Of a DNA stretch of 64,000 nt, positions 24,462 through 32,601 are shown in pieces. A program made the translations under genes and the position numbers. The stretch covers positions 94,649 to 158,648 of the forward strand of contig NZ_JAOWLC010000011.1 of assembly GCF_025751535.1 (NCBI RefSeq). The letters run 5' to 3'. The notes below the pieces were generated by a model that was not told where the DNA came from, made no database searches, and worked only from the letters and a program-made list of their open reading frames with translations. This DNA is from Lentibacter sp. XHP0401. GTDB lineage: Bacteria; Pseudomonadota; Alphaproteobacteria; Rhodobacterales; Rhodobacteraceae. Numbering within the stretch: the first letter of the stretch is position 1; every line of letters begins with the position of its first letter.

Positions 24462-25604
24462 TCAGTCTTCCCTTTCTGTGCGAAACCAGCTTTCAGGGTT
24501 CACGGGTTCATTGTCTTCTCTTACTTCCAAATAGAGGGATTGTGAAAGGTCACTTCCCGTTCCATCACCGACTTGTGTCAATATTTCGCCGACAGCCGCG
24601 TCTTTCCCGCCCATCAGACCCAAAGGTGCGCCCTCGGCAATAACCTCTCCGGTCTGTCCATAAACCACATCAAGACCTGCAAATACCATAAGCAAGCCCG
24701 ATTTCGGCTCGAGAATCATAACATTGCCAAAGTCCAGAAGCGGCCCCTGATAGCGAATGGTCGCCGCCGCAGGCGCACTCACAAGCGCGCGGGGCCGCGT
24801 GGCAATGAGCAGCCCCGCCCGCGCGATACCCGCCGCATCGGCCTCGCCCGCGCGGCGCAAGACACGCCCCGCCACAGGCAGGGGCAGCGCCCCCTTGCGC
24901 GCGGCAATGTCCTCGCTTGCGTTGGTTTCAAGTGGTCCACCGCTGATCTCGCCCAATCCGCCGGCAAAGCCTTCAAGCGTTTCCGTAGTGGCAATCAACA
25001 GCGCGGTCTTCACAGGATCTTCGATAAACTTGCGCGGAAGCTCGGTGCGGTCGCCAATCGCCTGGCTCAGCCCCGCGCGCGCCTCCTGCACGCCTGTCAG
25101 CCCCGCCTGCAACGTGTCCTCCGCCCCGCTCTGAAGCTGGCGCAGCGTGCTCACTTCAAGCAGTGTCTCGCGCAAGCTGTCTGCCTGCGCGTTCAAAGCG
25201 GGTGTCATCTGGCTCACAATCATCCCGGCCCGCGCCGTGCCGATCGCACCTTCGGGGTGTAAGAATAAGCTGGGCGAGCCAACCCGCCCGCGCGCCTGCA
25301 AAACCGTCAGCAGCGCCGCAATCTCCTGCTCCTGCCCTGCCAGTTTCAGGCTCAACTCGCGCTCGCGTATTGTCACTCGGCGTAGACCTGCGCGCACCGC
25401 ACCCAGCCCCGCTTCATAGGCCTTCACCGTCTCGGTCAACGCCTGCACCCGCTCTTTTCCGCCCTTGGCCGCCTCAAGCTGTCCCTGTGCTGCGCGCAAT
25501 TCTTCCAGCGCGGCACTCGCGGCATCTGCAGGGCTCCGATCCTGCGCCGATACCGCAACAGGAGCGCACAGCGTCAAAGCCAGAAGAGCAACACGCACCA
25601 TCAT
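24462..25604 (-). CDS. EnvC-type murein hydrolase activator (LytM/M23 domain)
   Basis: This 380-aa exported protein has a signal peptide (MMVRVALLALTLCAPVAVSAQ), a long coiled coil at about residues 25-210 (repeated Leu/Glu/Ala heptads such as LEELRAAQGQLEAAKGGKERVQALTETVKAYE), and a C-terminal LytM-like domain at about 270-375. The domain ends SLYLEVREDNEPVNPESWF, the family signature with degenerate zinc ligands. Such proteins activate amidases at the septum rather than cut peptidoglycan themselves. The start overlaps the gpmI stop by 4 bp and ctpA follows after 3 bp. Confidence 0.9.
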   Translation of the reverse strand: MMVRVALLALTLCAPVAVSAQDRSPADAASAALEELRAAQGQLEAAKGGKERVQALTETVKAYEAGLGAVRAGLRRVTIRERELSLKLAGQEQEIAALLTVLQARGRVGSPSLFLHPEGAIGTARAGMIVSQMTPALNAQADSLRETLLEVSTLRQLQSGAEDTLQAGLTGVQEARAGLSQAIGDRTELPRKFIEDPVKTALLIATTETLEGFAGGLGEISGGPLETNASEDIAARKGALPLPVAGRVLRRAGEADAAGIARAGLLIATRPRALVSAPAAATIRYQGPLLDFGNVMILEPKSGLLMVFAGLDVVYGQTGEVIAEGAPLGLMGGKDAAVGEILTQVGDGTGSDLSQSLYLEVREDNEPVNPESWFRTERED

Positions 25605-27118
25605 GCAATCAAACTCTCGCCGGTCATTTCTTCAGGTTGCGGCAGCTCCATTAGCTCCAGAAGCGTGGGCGCAAGATCGCTCAAGCGCCCCTCGCGCAGC
25701 TTTGCGCCCTTTGGGCCACCCACCAGAATGACAGGCACAGGGTTCACCGTATGCGCCGTATGCGGCCCGCCTGTCACCGGGTCGGTCATCATCTCGCAGT
25801 TGCCATGATCCGCCGTCACAATCATCGCGCCACCCGCCTTGTTCAAAGCGTCAAGCACACGGCCAAGCCCTGTATCCACGGCCTCGCAAGCCTTGATAGC
25901 GGCTTTCAAATCCCCCGTATGCCCGACCATATCGGGGTTGGCATAGTTGGTAACAATCAGGTCGAACCCATCCTCGATCGCCCTGACAAAAGCATCTGTA
26001 ACTTCGCCTGCGCTCATCTCGGGCTGCATGTCATAAGTGGCCACCTTCGGGCTCGGCGCCATATAGCGCACCTCGCCCTCCTCGGCGCCTTCCTTGCCGC
26101 CGTTGAGGAAAAACGTCACATGCGGATATTTCTCCGTCTCGGCGAGACGAAACTGCCTCAGCCCCTGCTTTGCGACCCACTCACCCAGCGTATTCACAAT
26201 CACCCGCGAAGGGAAAACCGTGGCCATATAGCCTTCATGCGCGTCGGAATATTCGACCATCCCCAGCATATCCAGCTTGGGCCGCGCACCTGTGTCGAAG
26301 CCGTCAAAATCAGGCGCAGCCATAGCCGCCAATATCTCGCGCGCGCGGTCCGCACGGAAGTTGAGGCAGAAAACACCGTCACCGTCTTTCATCCCCTCAT
26401 AGCCGCGGAGCACGGTGGCCGAGATAAACTCGTCCGTCTCGCTGCGGTTATACGCATTGGAAATCGCCCCGTGCGCATCCATCGCCTTATAGCCGCTCTG
26501 GCCCAGCACCATCGCGTCATAGGCTTCCTTAACCCGCTCCCAGCGGTTGTCACGATCCAGAGCAAAATACCGCCCCGTCACTGTGACAATCTTCGCACCC
26601 TCGGGCAAAGCCTCGGTTAATGCCGCGAAATATCCGTAGGCCGATTTCGGCGCCACATCGCGCCCGTCCGCAATCGCGTGGATGGCCACAGGCACACCCG
26701 CCGCCGTAATGGCGTTGATCGACGCAATCATATGCACCAGCGAGCCATGCACGCCCCCGTCCGAAACGAGGCCAACAATATGCGCCGTGCCGCCTGTCTC
26801 TTTCAGCGTCGCAATAAATGCTTTCAGCCGTGCATTCTCGAAATAGCTGCCATCCTCGATCGCCAAGTCAATCTGGCCCAGATCCATAGCCACAACGCGC
26901 CCCGCGCCAATGTTGGTATGGCCCACCTCGGAGTTGCCCATCTGCCCGCTCGGCAAACCCACATCAGGGCCATGCGTGGTAAGAAAACTGGAGGGACATT
27001 CCGCAGAAATACGGTCAAAATTCGGCGTGTTCGCCAGCAAGGGCGCATTGGCCTCTCGCCGCTCGGAATGGCCCCAGCCATCCAGAATACACAACACAAC
27101 CGGTTTTGCCTTGCTCAT
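25601..27118 (-). CDS. gpmI: 2,3-bisphosphoglycerate-independent phosphoglycerate mutase
   Basis: This 505-aa two-manganese enzyme interconverts 3- and 2-phosphoglycerate in glycolysis. The metal-binding Asp is in VVLCILDGWGHSERREANA, the phospho-acceptor Ser in SGQMGNSEVGHTNIGAGR (about residue 61) and further ligands in TNYANPDMVGHTGD and VTADHGNCE (about 430-450). The sequence keeps the full transferase insert domain (about 75-310). Length is normal. It is the upstream gene of the gpmI-envC-ctpA run, separated by 61 bp from rlmH on its upstream side. Confidence 0.97.
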   Translation of the reverse strand: MSKAKPVVLCILDGWGHSERREANAPLLANTPNFDRISAECPSSFLTTHGPDVGLPSGQMGNSEVGHTNIGAGRVVAMDLGQIDLAIEDGSYFENARLKAFIATLKETGGTAHIVGLVSDGGVHGSLVHMIASINAITAAGVPVAIHAIADGRDVAPKSAYGYFAALTEALPEGAKIVTVTGRYFALDRDNRWERVKEAYDAMVLGQSGYKAMDAHGAISNAYNRSETDEFISATVLRGYEGMKDGDGVFCLNFRADRAREILAAMAAPDFDGFDTGARPKLDMLGMVEYSDAHEGYMATVFPSRVIVNTLGEWVAKQGLRQFRLAETEKYPHVTFFLNGGKEGAEEGEVRYMAPSPKVATYDMQPEMSAGEVTDAFVRAIEDGFDLIVTNYANPDMVGHTGDLKAAIKACEAVDTGLGRVLDALNKAGGAMIVTADHGNCEMMTDPVTGGPHTAHTVNPVPVILVGGPKGAKLREGRLSDLAPTLLELMELPQPEEMTGESLIA

Positions 27119-27179
27119 GCGCTCAATCCTTTTTCAGAGCATTTACGCCCTGCCGCGCTTGGGGGCAACACCCGCAGCC

Positions 27180-27650
27180 TCATTCGCGATGATACGGCGC
27201 GCCCGCCAGAATAGAGGCCGCGCGGTAAAGCTGTTCACTCAGCATCACCCGCACAAGCATATGTGGCCAGACCATCTTGCCAAAACTGAGGCTATGCACC
27301 GCCTGCGCGCGCAAGCCGGGTGCAATCCCGTCCGCCCCGCCAATCACAAACGCCACATCCTGCGCGCCCGTATCGCGCCAGCCCGCCAAACGCGCGGCAA
27401 ACTGCACAGAGCTCTCCACTTTCCCGCGCTCGTCCAAACACACCAAAGCGCACCCTTTGGGCAAAGCGCGCTCCAGAAGCACCGCCTCGGCCTCCATGCC
27501 GCCGCCTTTTTTGTCCTCAACCTCGATAACAGAAAGGGCGGTCAGCCCAAGCCCCCGCCCCGTGCGCTCGAAACGCTGCACATAATCGTCAATCAGCGCT
27601 TTTTCAGGCCCGCTTCGCAAGCGGCCCACGGCGCAGATATGAACACGCAT
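27180..27650 (-). CDS. rlmH: 23S rRNA (pseudouridine1915-N3)-methyltransferase
   Basis: This 156-aa SPOUT methyltransferase modifies pseudouridine 1915 of 23S rRNA in the assembled 70S ribosome. The trefoil-knot SAM site reads [19 protein letters not shown] (about residues 100-118), followed by [37 protein letters not shown], the family's nearly invariant C-terminus. It starts 1 bp after the rsfS stop, a classical pairing. Confidence 0.96.
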   Translation of the reverse strand: MRVHICAVGRLRSGPEKALIDDYVQRFERTGRGLGLTALSVIEVEDKKGGGMEAEAVLLERALPKGCALVCLDERGKVESSVQFAARLAGWRDTGAQDVAFVIGGADGIAPGLRAQAVHSLSFGKMVWPHMLVRVMLSEQLYRAASILAGAPYHRE

Positions 27651-27651
27651 A

Positions 27652-27993
27652 TCAGGCCTTTTCCGCCTCGGGCGTCAGCCACATCTTCTCAAGCTGGTAA
27701 AAGTCGCGCACTTCGGGGCGGAACACATGCACGATAATATCGCCTGTATCTACCAACACCCAGTCGCCCGTGTTCTTGCCTTCGATCTTGGAGGTGCGCC
27801 CGTGCTCAACCTTGAGCCGCTCCGCAAGCTTCTCCGAAATCGCGCCCACCTGCCGTGACGAGCGGCCGGAGCAAACAACCATATAATCGCCAATAGAAGT
27901 CTTTCCGCGCAAGTCAATCTGCACGATATCTTCAGCTTTATCGTCGTCAAGAGATTTGAGAATGATAGCAAGCAGCTCTTCGCTGCTCAGCAC
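27652..27993 (-). CDS. rsfS: ribosome silencing factor
   Basis: RsfS binds ribosomal protein uL14 and blocks subunit joining in starvation. The frame shown (113 aa, GTG start) covers the whole conserved domain: [41 protein letters not shown], then [35 protein letters not shown]. The start is uncertain. The GTG has only a weak ribosome site (AAAGG), whereas a strong AAGGAGG lies at 28,063-28,069 with a CTG codon in frame 9 nt later (28,051-28,053), which would add 20 residues. No ATG, GTG or TTG is in frame upstream of the GTG before the TGA stop. rlmH follows directly. Confidence 0.94.
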   Translation of the reverse strand: MLSSEELLAIILKSLDDDKAEDIVQIDLRGKTSIGDYMVVCSGRSSRQVGAISEKLAERLKVEHGRTSKIEGKNTGDWVLVDTGDIIVHVFRPEVRDFYQLEKMWLTPEAEKA

Positions 27994-28201
27994 TTTGGCC
28001 TTTTTCGGGGCCGCATTCGCCGCGCCGTTGGCCGCAACATCGTTAGGTGACAGGACGAAGTCCCTCCTTCTTACGCATCAGTTAGCCCCGATGCCGAGCA
28101 TGGCTCAAGCGTAACACCCATGATGTAAATGCTCAATGACAGCTTCTCGCACGCGCGAAAATATGCGAACCACGCTTAATCACGCCGCTCTGGAGACTTC
28201 A

Positions 28202-28666
28202 ATGCGTTTCGTCATTTCTGTTTGCGCCCTGTTCTACGCCACACCGCTTTTTGCTCAAGATACGATGGCTGTCGCAGCCCCCGCATGGTCCACGGGGCAG
28301 GCCGGCGAAGTCTCTTTCGCCCGTGCCACAGGAGAAACAGGCCTCGCCGCAACGCTTGGCTTTCAAAAGGGCCAATCAAGCGCAGAGCTGGTCATCACAG
28401 GCGTCTGGCCCACCAAGCCGCTCATCCTCCGCCTCTGGGTCGCCTATGGCAACGGTCGCCGCGTCCCCGTCGATACATACCGCGACGCCGAAATCATCGA
28501 AGTGCAAGGAAAACCCGCCTACAAACTCAACCTCACCCGCGCCGCCCTGCGCCCCCTCAAAGGCGGCGACACACTGGTGATCGAAGACCTGACCCGCCGC
28601 GCCACGATCCCCCTCACAGGGTCGTCCGCCGCGATCAAGGCCGCTGAGGCGAAGGCAGGGTTATAA
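28202..28666 (+). CDS. exported protein of unknown function
   Basis: This 154-aa protein has a signal peptide (MRFVISVCALFYATPLFAQ, cleavage near residue 19) and a single beta-rich domain (ATLGFQKGQSSAELVITGVWPTKPLILRLWVAYGNGRRVPVDTY ... LNLTRAALRPLKGGDTLVIEDLTRRATIPL). No lipobox, transmembrane segment or catalytic motif is seen. I do not recognise the family. The ATG at 28,202 is preferred over the upstream ATG at 28,136 because it begins the signal peptide. It is divergent from rsfS and is the last gene of the left block. Confidence 0.65.
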   Translation: MRFVISVCALFYATPLFAQDTMAVAAPAWSTGQAGEVSFARATGETGLAATLGFQKGQSSAELVITGVWPTKPLILRLWVAYGNGRRVPVDTYRDAEIIEVQGKPAYKLNLTRAALRPLKGGDTLVIEDLTRRATIPLTGSSAAIKAAEAKAGL

Positions 28667-28947
28667 GGGGCAGGAAGTAAATTTTTGCTGCGTTCGGCTT
28701 CAATGCCTCTTGGAAAACGACCAAGCGGCCGCCGTTGACTGTGCGAACGTGGGGTGTAAAGCCTTGTTGTTATCTATCGGTTTGATAATCTGCGAAAAAC
28801 TTCGGCGTTCACATCCAAGCGGGACACATTGACCGCATCCCCAACGGGTCTGAACGAAATACTCTGGCAGATTTTGGAGAGCTGCCGTCTTGTCCATGAT
28901 ACTTGGTCTCAGTTAGGATGTGATCGAATGAAGTTCAGTCAAAACTC
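28667..28947. other. 281-bp unassigned gap at the change of base composition
   Basis: A 65-codon minus-strand frame exists here (28,700-28,897) but has no recognisable family or good ribosome site. I see no terminator or tRNA remnant. The gap separates the rppH-rsfS block from the differently composed methionine/propionate block, so it may be a junction. Near its right end TGAA-G-TTCA (28,929-28,937) precedes the LysR gene. Confidence 0.4.
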
Positions 28948-29820
28948 ATGATCGACATCCAGCCCCTTGCCATTTTACGCGAAATCGAACGGACCGGCAG
29001 CTTGACCGACGCCGCGGACCGGCTGAACCTGACCCAGTCGGCCGTCAGTCACGCCATCCGCCGCTTCGAGGAGCGCCACGGCGTAAAGCTCTGGGAGCGC
29101 GAGGGCCGCAAACTGCGGCTGACGCCGACAGGGGACTATCTGCTTGGACTGGCTGCCCGGGTGTTGCCGCAGCTCGAACACGGCGCCTCGGTGCTGGAGG
29201 ACTATGCACGCGGGCGGCGCGGTTCGATCCGCGTAGGAATGGAGTGCCATCCCTGTCAGGACTGGCTGATGCGGATAGTCGATCCGTTTCTCGCCGCTTG
29301 GCCGGATGTCGATCTCGACGTAACCTCGGCCTTCCAGTTCGGCGGGCTCGCGGCCCTACTGGGGCACGAGATCGATCTGCTCGTCACCCCCGACCCGGTC
29401 GAGCGCCCGGGCCTCGAATACAGGCCTGTGTTCAACTACGAGCTGGTTCTGGCGGTTGCCAATGACCACCCGCTTGCCCGGAAACGGCAGGTCACACCCT
29501 CCGATATGGCTTGTGAGACGCTCATCACCTATCCCGTCGCGCGTGAAAGGCTGGATATCTACACGCAGTTCCTCGTGCCCGCTCACGCCCTGCCGCGCAG
29601 GCATCGCACAGTCGAAACCACCGACCTGATGCTGCGGCTGGTCGCCTCGGGCCGCGCAGTCAGTGCCACGCCCGACTGGCTGCTGCGCAACGTCAAGAGC
29701 GTGACAGGCGTGCGCATCGGTTCCGGCATCCCGAAGTCCATCCATCTTGGCTACCGGATGGGGGCATTGCCGAGCTATCTCGAAGGGTTCATGCAGCTGG
29801 CGGAAACCGTCGAAGTTTGA
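28948..29820 (+). CDS. LysR-family regulator, MetR-like
   Basis: This 290-aa protein has an N-terminal winged HTH (about residues 1-60: ILREIERTGSLTDAADRLNLTQSAVSHAIRRFEERHG) and a LysR effector domain (about 92-285). The segment RVGMECHPCQDWLMRIV (about 94-110) carries the ECHPC-WL hallmark of MetR, the homocysteine-responsive activator of methionine synthesis genes. It sits immediately upstream of, and in the same direction as, a folate-independent methionine synthase operon. A perfect inverted repeat lies between the two. Control of that operon with homocysteine as co-effector is inferred from family and position. Confidence 0.85.
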   Translation: MIDIQPLAILREIERTGSLTDAADRLNLTQSAVSHAIRRFEERHGVKLWEREGRKLRLTPTGDYLLGLAARVLPQLEHGASVLEDYARGRRGSIRVGMECHPCQDWLMRIVDPFLAAWPDVDLDVTSAFQFGGLAALLGHEIDLLVTPDPVERPGLEYRPVFNYELVLAVANDHPLARKRQVTPSDMACETLITYPVARERLDIYTQFLVPAHALPRRHRTVETTDLMLRLVASGRAVSATPDWLLRNVKSVTGVRIGSGIPKSIHLGYRMGALPSYLEGFMQLAETVEV

Positions 29821-29862
29821 CGCTTTAGAGGGGGCAGCCGCCCGGTGCCTAGCCTCGCCCAA

Positions 29863-29879
29863 CATGACAGAATGTCATG
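29863..29879. promoter_or_regulatory. perfect inverted repeat, candidate MetR-like operator of mesX-mesD
   Basis: CATGACA (29,863-29,869) and TGTCATG (29,873-29,879) form a perfect 7-bp palindrome with the 3-bp spacer GAA. A third half-site, TGTCATG, lies at 29,913-29,919, 40 bp on. All precede the mesX ATG at 30,004 and follow the LysR stop. Confidence 0.5.
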
Positions 29880-30003
29880 GCTCTCCGATAAAAAGTCATT
29901 TTATTTCATGTTTGTCATGCAGCAAAAGAGGGCATCCCAAAATCGTCAGGCCGCCCGCCTGCCGACACATGCTTCATAAACACTGACAGGAGACCGGACC
30001 GCC

Positions 30004-30981
30004 ATGACCGAGCCCTTTGTATTCCAAATCAAGAGCCTTCGGTTCGACGAAACCTACACACCCGAGAGCGGCACACGGCTGACCACGAATTTCGCAAACC
30101 TCGCGCTCGGCGTGGATCGCCGGCAAAATCTGGCGAACGCGTTACGCATGATCAACAACCGGTTCAACGATCTGGCCAGTTGGGACAACCCTCAGGCAGA
30201 TCGCTACGCAGTTGAACTGGATATTGTCTCCGTCGATCTGGACATGGACGGCAGCGGCGAAGCCTTCCCCGCTATCGAAGTGCTTCAGACCACGATCCTC
30301 GACCGCAGGACCGGCACCCGCACGCAAGGGCTCGTGGGCAACAATTTTTCGTCTTATGTGCGCGACTATGATTTCAGCGTGGTGCTGCCCGAGCACAACA
30401 AGGGGCGCGACAGCTTCAGCCTGCCTGACGATTTCGGCGAGCTGCATGGTAAGATATTCAAGGCCTTTGTTGCCTCGGATGCCTTCAGGGCGCAGTTTCG
30501 CAAGCTGCCGGTGATCTGCCTGAGCGTGTCGGAAACCAAGAGCTACGAGCGCACTGCAAACGTCCATCCCGTGCTTGGTGTAGAATATGTCCCGAACAGC
30601 GCCTCATTGACCGAGCAATACTTCGGTAAGATGGGCCTACAGGTGCGCTATTTCATGCCGCCGAGAAGCGTTGCGCCACTGGCCTTCTACCATTTCGGTG
30701 ACCTCTTAAACGACCACTCCAACCTCGAACTAATCGCCACCATCAGCGCGATGGAGGCGTTTCAAAAAATCTACCGCCCAGAGATTTACAACGCAAATTC
30801 CGTAGCAGGACAGAGCTACAAACCAAGCCTCAAACACGAGGATTTCTCGCCCACACGCGTGGTCTACGACCGCGAAGAACGCGCGCGTCTGGCGACTGAG
30901 CAGGGAAAATTCGCCGAGGAAAACTTCATCAAAACGCACCACGCCCGGCTGACCGAATGGTCCGCCCAATACGCCACCTGA
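30004..30981 (+). CDS. mesX: DUF1852 protein, MesX partner of folate-independent methionine synthase
   Basis: This 325-aa cytosolic protein matches DUF1852 (MesX). Marks are the start FQIKSLRFDETYTPESGTRLTTNFANLALG, the central LVGNNFSSYVRDYDFSVVLPEHNKG, and the C-terminal ETKSYERTANVHPVLGVEY and GLQVRYFMPPRSVAPLAFYHFGDLL. In the known system MesX is required for MesD activity and the pair works aerobically without folate or cobalamin as far as I recall. The biochemical role of MesX is not established. A GACAGGAGA ribosome site precedes the ATG. mesD follows after 24 bp. Confidence 0.88.
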   Translation: MTEPFVFQIKSLRFDETYTPESGTRLTTNFANLALGVDRRQNLANALRMINNRFNDLASWDNPQADRYAVELDIVSVDLDMDGSGEAFPAIEVLQTTILDRRTGTRTQGLVGNNFSSYVRDYDFSVVLPEHNKGRDSFSLPDDFGELHGKIFKAFVASDAFRAQFRKLPVICLSVSETKSYERTANVHPVLGVEYVPNSASLTEQYFGKMGLQVRYFMPPRSVAPLAFYHFGDLLNDHSNLELIATISAMEAFQKIYRPEIYNANSVAGQSYKPSLKHEDFSPTRVVYDREERARLATEQGKFAEENFIKTHHARLTEWSAQYAT

Positions 30982-31005
30982 CCCAAAGACCAAGGACCCA
31001 CACCC

Positions 31006-32046
31006 ATGACCAAACTGCTCCCCACCTCCATAGCCGGCAGCCTGCCGAAACCGTCCTGGCTGGCCGAACCCGAAAAACTCTGGTCGCCCTGGAAGCTTGA
31101 GGGCGCGGATCTCATTCAAGCCAAACAGGACGCTCTTCGCGTGACATTGGGGGAACAGCGCGGCGCGGGCATCGACATCGTCAGCGATGGCGAACAGACC
31201 CGTCAACATTTCGTCACCACCTTCATCGAAGGGCTCGGAGGCGTCGATTTCGAGAAGCGTGAGACGGTGCGCATCCGTGACCGCTACGACGCCAGTGTGC
31301 CAACTGTGGTCAGTGCCGTGTCCCGCCCCAGATCGGTCTTTGTCGAGGATGCCAAATTCCTGCGTGCCCAGACCGACGCTCCGATCAAATGGGCGCTGCC
31401 CGGGCCGATGACCATGATCGACACGCTTTATGACGCACATTACCGAAGCCGCGAAAAGCTGGCCTGGGAGTTCGCCACGCTCCTGCACGAGGAAGCGAAA
31501 GAGCTGGAGGCCGCCGGGGTCGACATCATCCAGTTCGACGAACCGGGCTTCAACGTCTTCTTCGACGAGGTAAACGACTGGGGTATGGCTGCCCTGGAAC
31601 GCGCCATGGAGGGCCTGAAGTGCCAGAAGGCCGTCCACATCTGCTACGGCTACGGCATCAAGGCGAATACCGACTGGAAGGCGACGCTCGGCTCGGAATG
31701 GCGGCAATACGAGATGATCTTCCCGGCCATCCAGAAATCCAACGTGGATCTGGTGTCTCTTGAATGTCAAAACAGCCATGTGCCGATGGAGCTAATCGAA
31801 CTGATCCGCGGCAAGAAGGTCATGGTCGGCGCCATCGACGTGGCAACCAACCGGGTCGAAACACCCGAAGAGGTCGCTGCCACCCTGCGCAAGGCGCTTG
31901 AATTCGTGGATGCGGACAAGCTCTATCCCTGCACCAACTGCGGGATGACACCCCTGTCGCGTCAGGTCGCGCGCGGCAAACTCGAGGCATTGAGCGCGGG
32001 GGCCGAGATCATTCGTCGTGAGCTGGGAGCCCTCGCAGCGCTATGA
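31006..32046 (+). CDS. mesD: folate-independent methionine synthase MesD (MetE catalytic-domain type)
   Basis: This 346-aa protein corresponds to only the C-terminal catalytic domain of MetE, without the folate-binding N-terminal half. Zinc and homocysteine residues are visible: His211 and Cys213 in AVHICYGYG, Glu253 in VSLECQNSHV, and Cys312 in TNCGMTPLSR; Asp178 lies in IIQFDEPGFNVF. It would methylate homocysteine to methionine using an unknown donor other than 5-methyl-THF. The neighbouring mesX gene separates it from core MetE-like paralogues of other function. The stop overlaps the flavin reductase start by 4 bp (ATGA), so that protein is probably a working partner. Confidence 0.87.
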   Translation: MTKLLPTSIAGSLPKPSWLAEPEKLWSPWKLEGADLIQAKQDALRVTLGEQRGAGIDIVSDGEQTRQHFVTTFIEGLGGVDFEKRETVRIRDRYDASVPTVVSAVSRPRSVFVEDAKFLRAQTDAPIKWALPGPMTMIDTLYDAHYRSREKLAWEFATLLHEEAKELEAAGVDIIQFDEPGFNVFFDEVNDWGMAALERAMEGLKCQKAVHICYGYGIKANTDWKATLGSEWRQYEMIFPAIQKSNVDLVSLECQNSHVPMELIELIRGKKVMVGAIDVATNRVETPEEVAATLRKALEFVDADKLYPCTNCGMTPLSRQVARGKLEALSAGAEIIRRELGALAAL

Positions 32047-32537
32047 CGGTCGGCACCGCAGATATCGACCCCAAGGCCCTGCGCGACTGCTGCGGCCGTT
32101 TCGCCACTGGCGTGACAGTCGTCACCACCCGCACACCCGAGGGCGATCACGGCATGACCCTCAGCGCCTTTATGTCGGTCTCGCTCGACCCGCCACTGGT
32201 CTGCATTTCAGTAGCGCGCGGCGCAAATATGCTGCCGAAGCTGCGCACGTCGGGGCGTTACGCGGTCAGTATCCTGAAGGAGAACATGCGCGCCCATGCG
32301 CAGCACTTCGCCGGACGGCACGACACGGCGCTCCGCGACCTTTTCGAGGACCGCGCGGGTCTGCCCGTCCTGCGCGGTGCGGCCGCGGTACTGGTGACGG
32401 ATGTGGCCCAAACGGTCGAAGCAGGGGACCATGTGCTGCTGCTCGGCGCAGTCCGGCACCTCGAGTACAGGCCCGTAGCCCGGCCACTGCTGCATCACGC
32501 CGGACACTTCGGCGGCGTCATTGCCCACGCTGCCTGA
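32043..32537 (+). CDS. flavin reductase-like protein (FMN-binding split barrel)
   Basis: This 164-aa protein has the flavin reductase-like domain: LRDCCGRFATGVTVVTTRTPEGDHGMTLSAFMSVSLDPPLVCISVARGANML (about residues 10-62, including the FMN-contacting T-x-S-A-F and S-L-D-P-P). The usual late block is HVLLLGAVRHLEYRPVARPLLHHAGHFGGV, with the GxF near the end. It would reduce FMN or FAD with NAD(P)H and hand it to an oxygenase-type partner. Translational overlap with mesD suggests it supplies electrons or reduced flavin to the MesX/MesD reaction, which would fit the oxygen need reported for that system. This link is inference. Confidence 0.85.
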   Translation: MTVGTADIDPKALRDCCGRFATGVTVVTTRTPEGDHGMTLSAFMSVSLDPPLVCISVARGANMLPKLRTSGRYAVSILKENMRAHAQHFAGRHDTALRDLFEDRAGLPVLRGAAAVLVTDVAQTVEAGDHVLLLGAVRHLEYRPVARPLLHHAGHFGGVIAHAA

Positions 32538-32552
32538 GTCCTACATAAGTAA

Positions 32553-32596
32553 ACCTCGGAACCCGCCATGGCGCAGGCTCCGAGGTCATATTTTTT
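32553..32596 (+). terminator. terminator between convergent mes and prp operons
   Basis: ACCTCGGA (32,553-32,560) pairs with TCCGAGGT (32,579-32,586) around an 18-nt loop that itself contains GCCATGGC. CATATTTTTT follows on the plus strand. It sits 15 bp past the flavin reductase stop. Confidence 0.7.
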
Positions 32597-32601
32597 GCCG
32601 A

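Noticed and set aside
22977..24545. 522-codon plus-strand open frame
   Set aside because: Antisense to ctpA and starting inside a hairpin repeat; the Arg/His-rich composition is that of a GC-rich shadow.
28700..28897. 65-codon minus-strand open frame in the gap before the MetR-like gene
   Set aside because: No family, weak start context; kept only as part of the unassigned gap.
31006..32046. Calling the MetE-like gene a cobalamin-independent methionine synthase MetE
   Set aside because: The protein lacks the whole folate-binding N-terminal half of MetE and is paired with DUF1852, so MesD is the better label.
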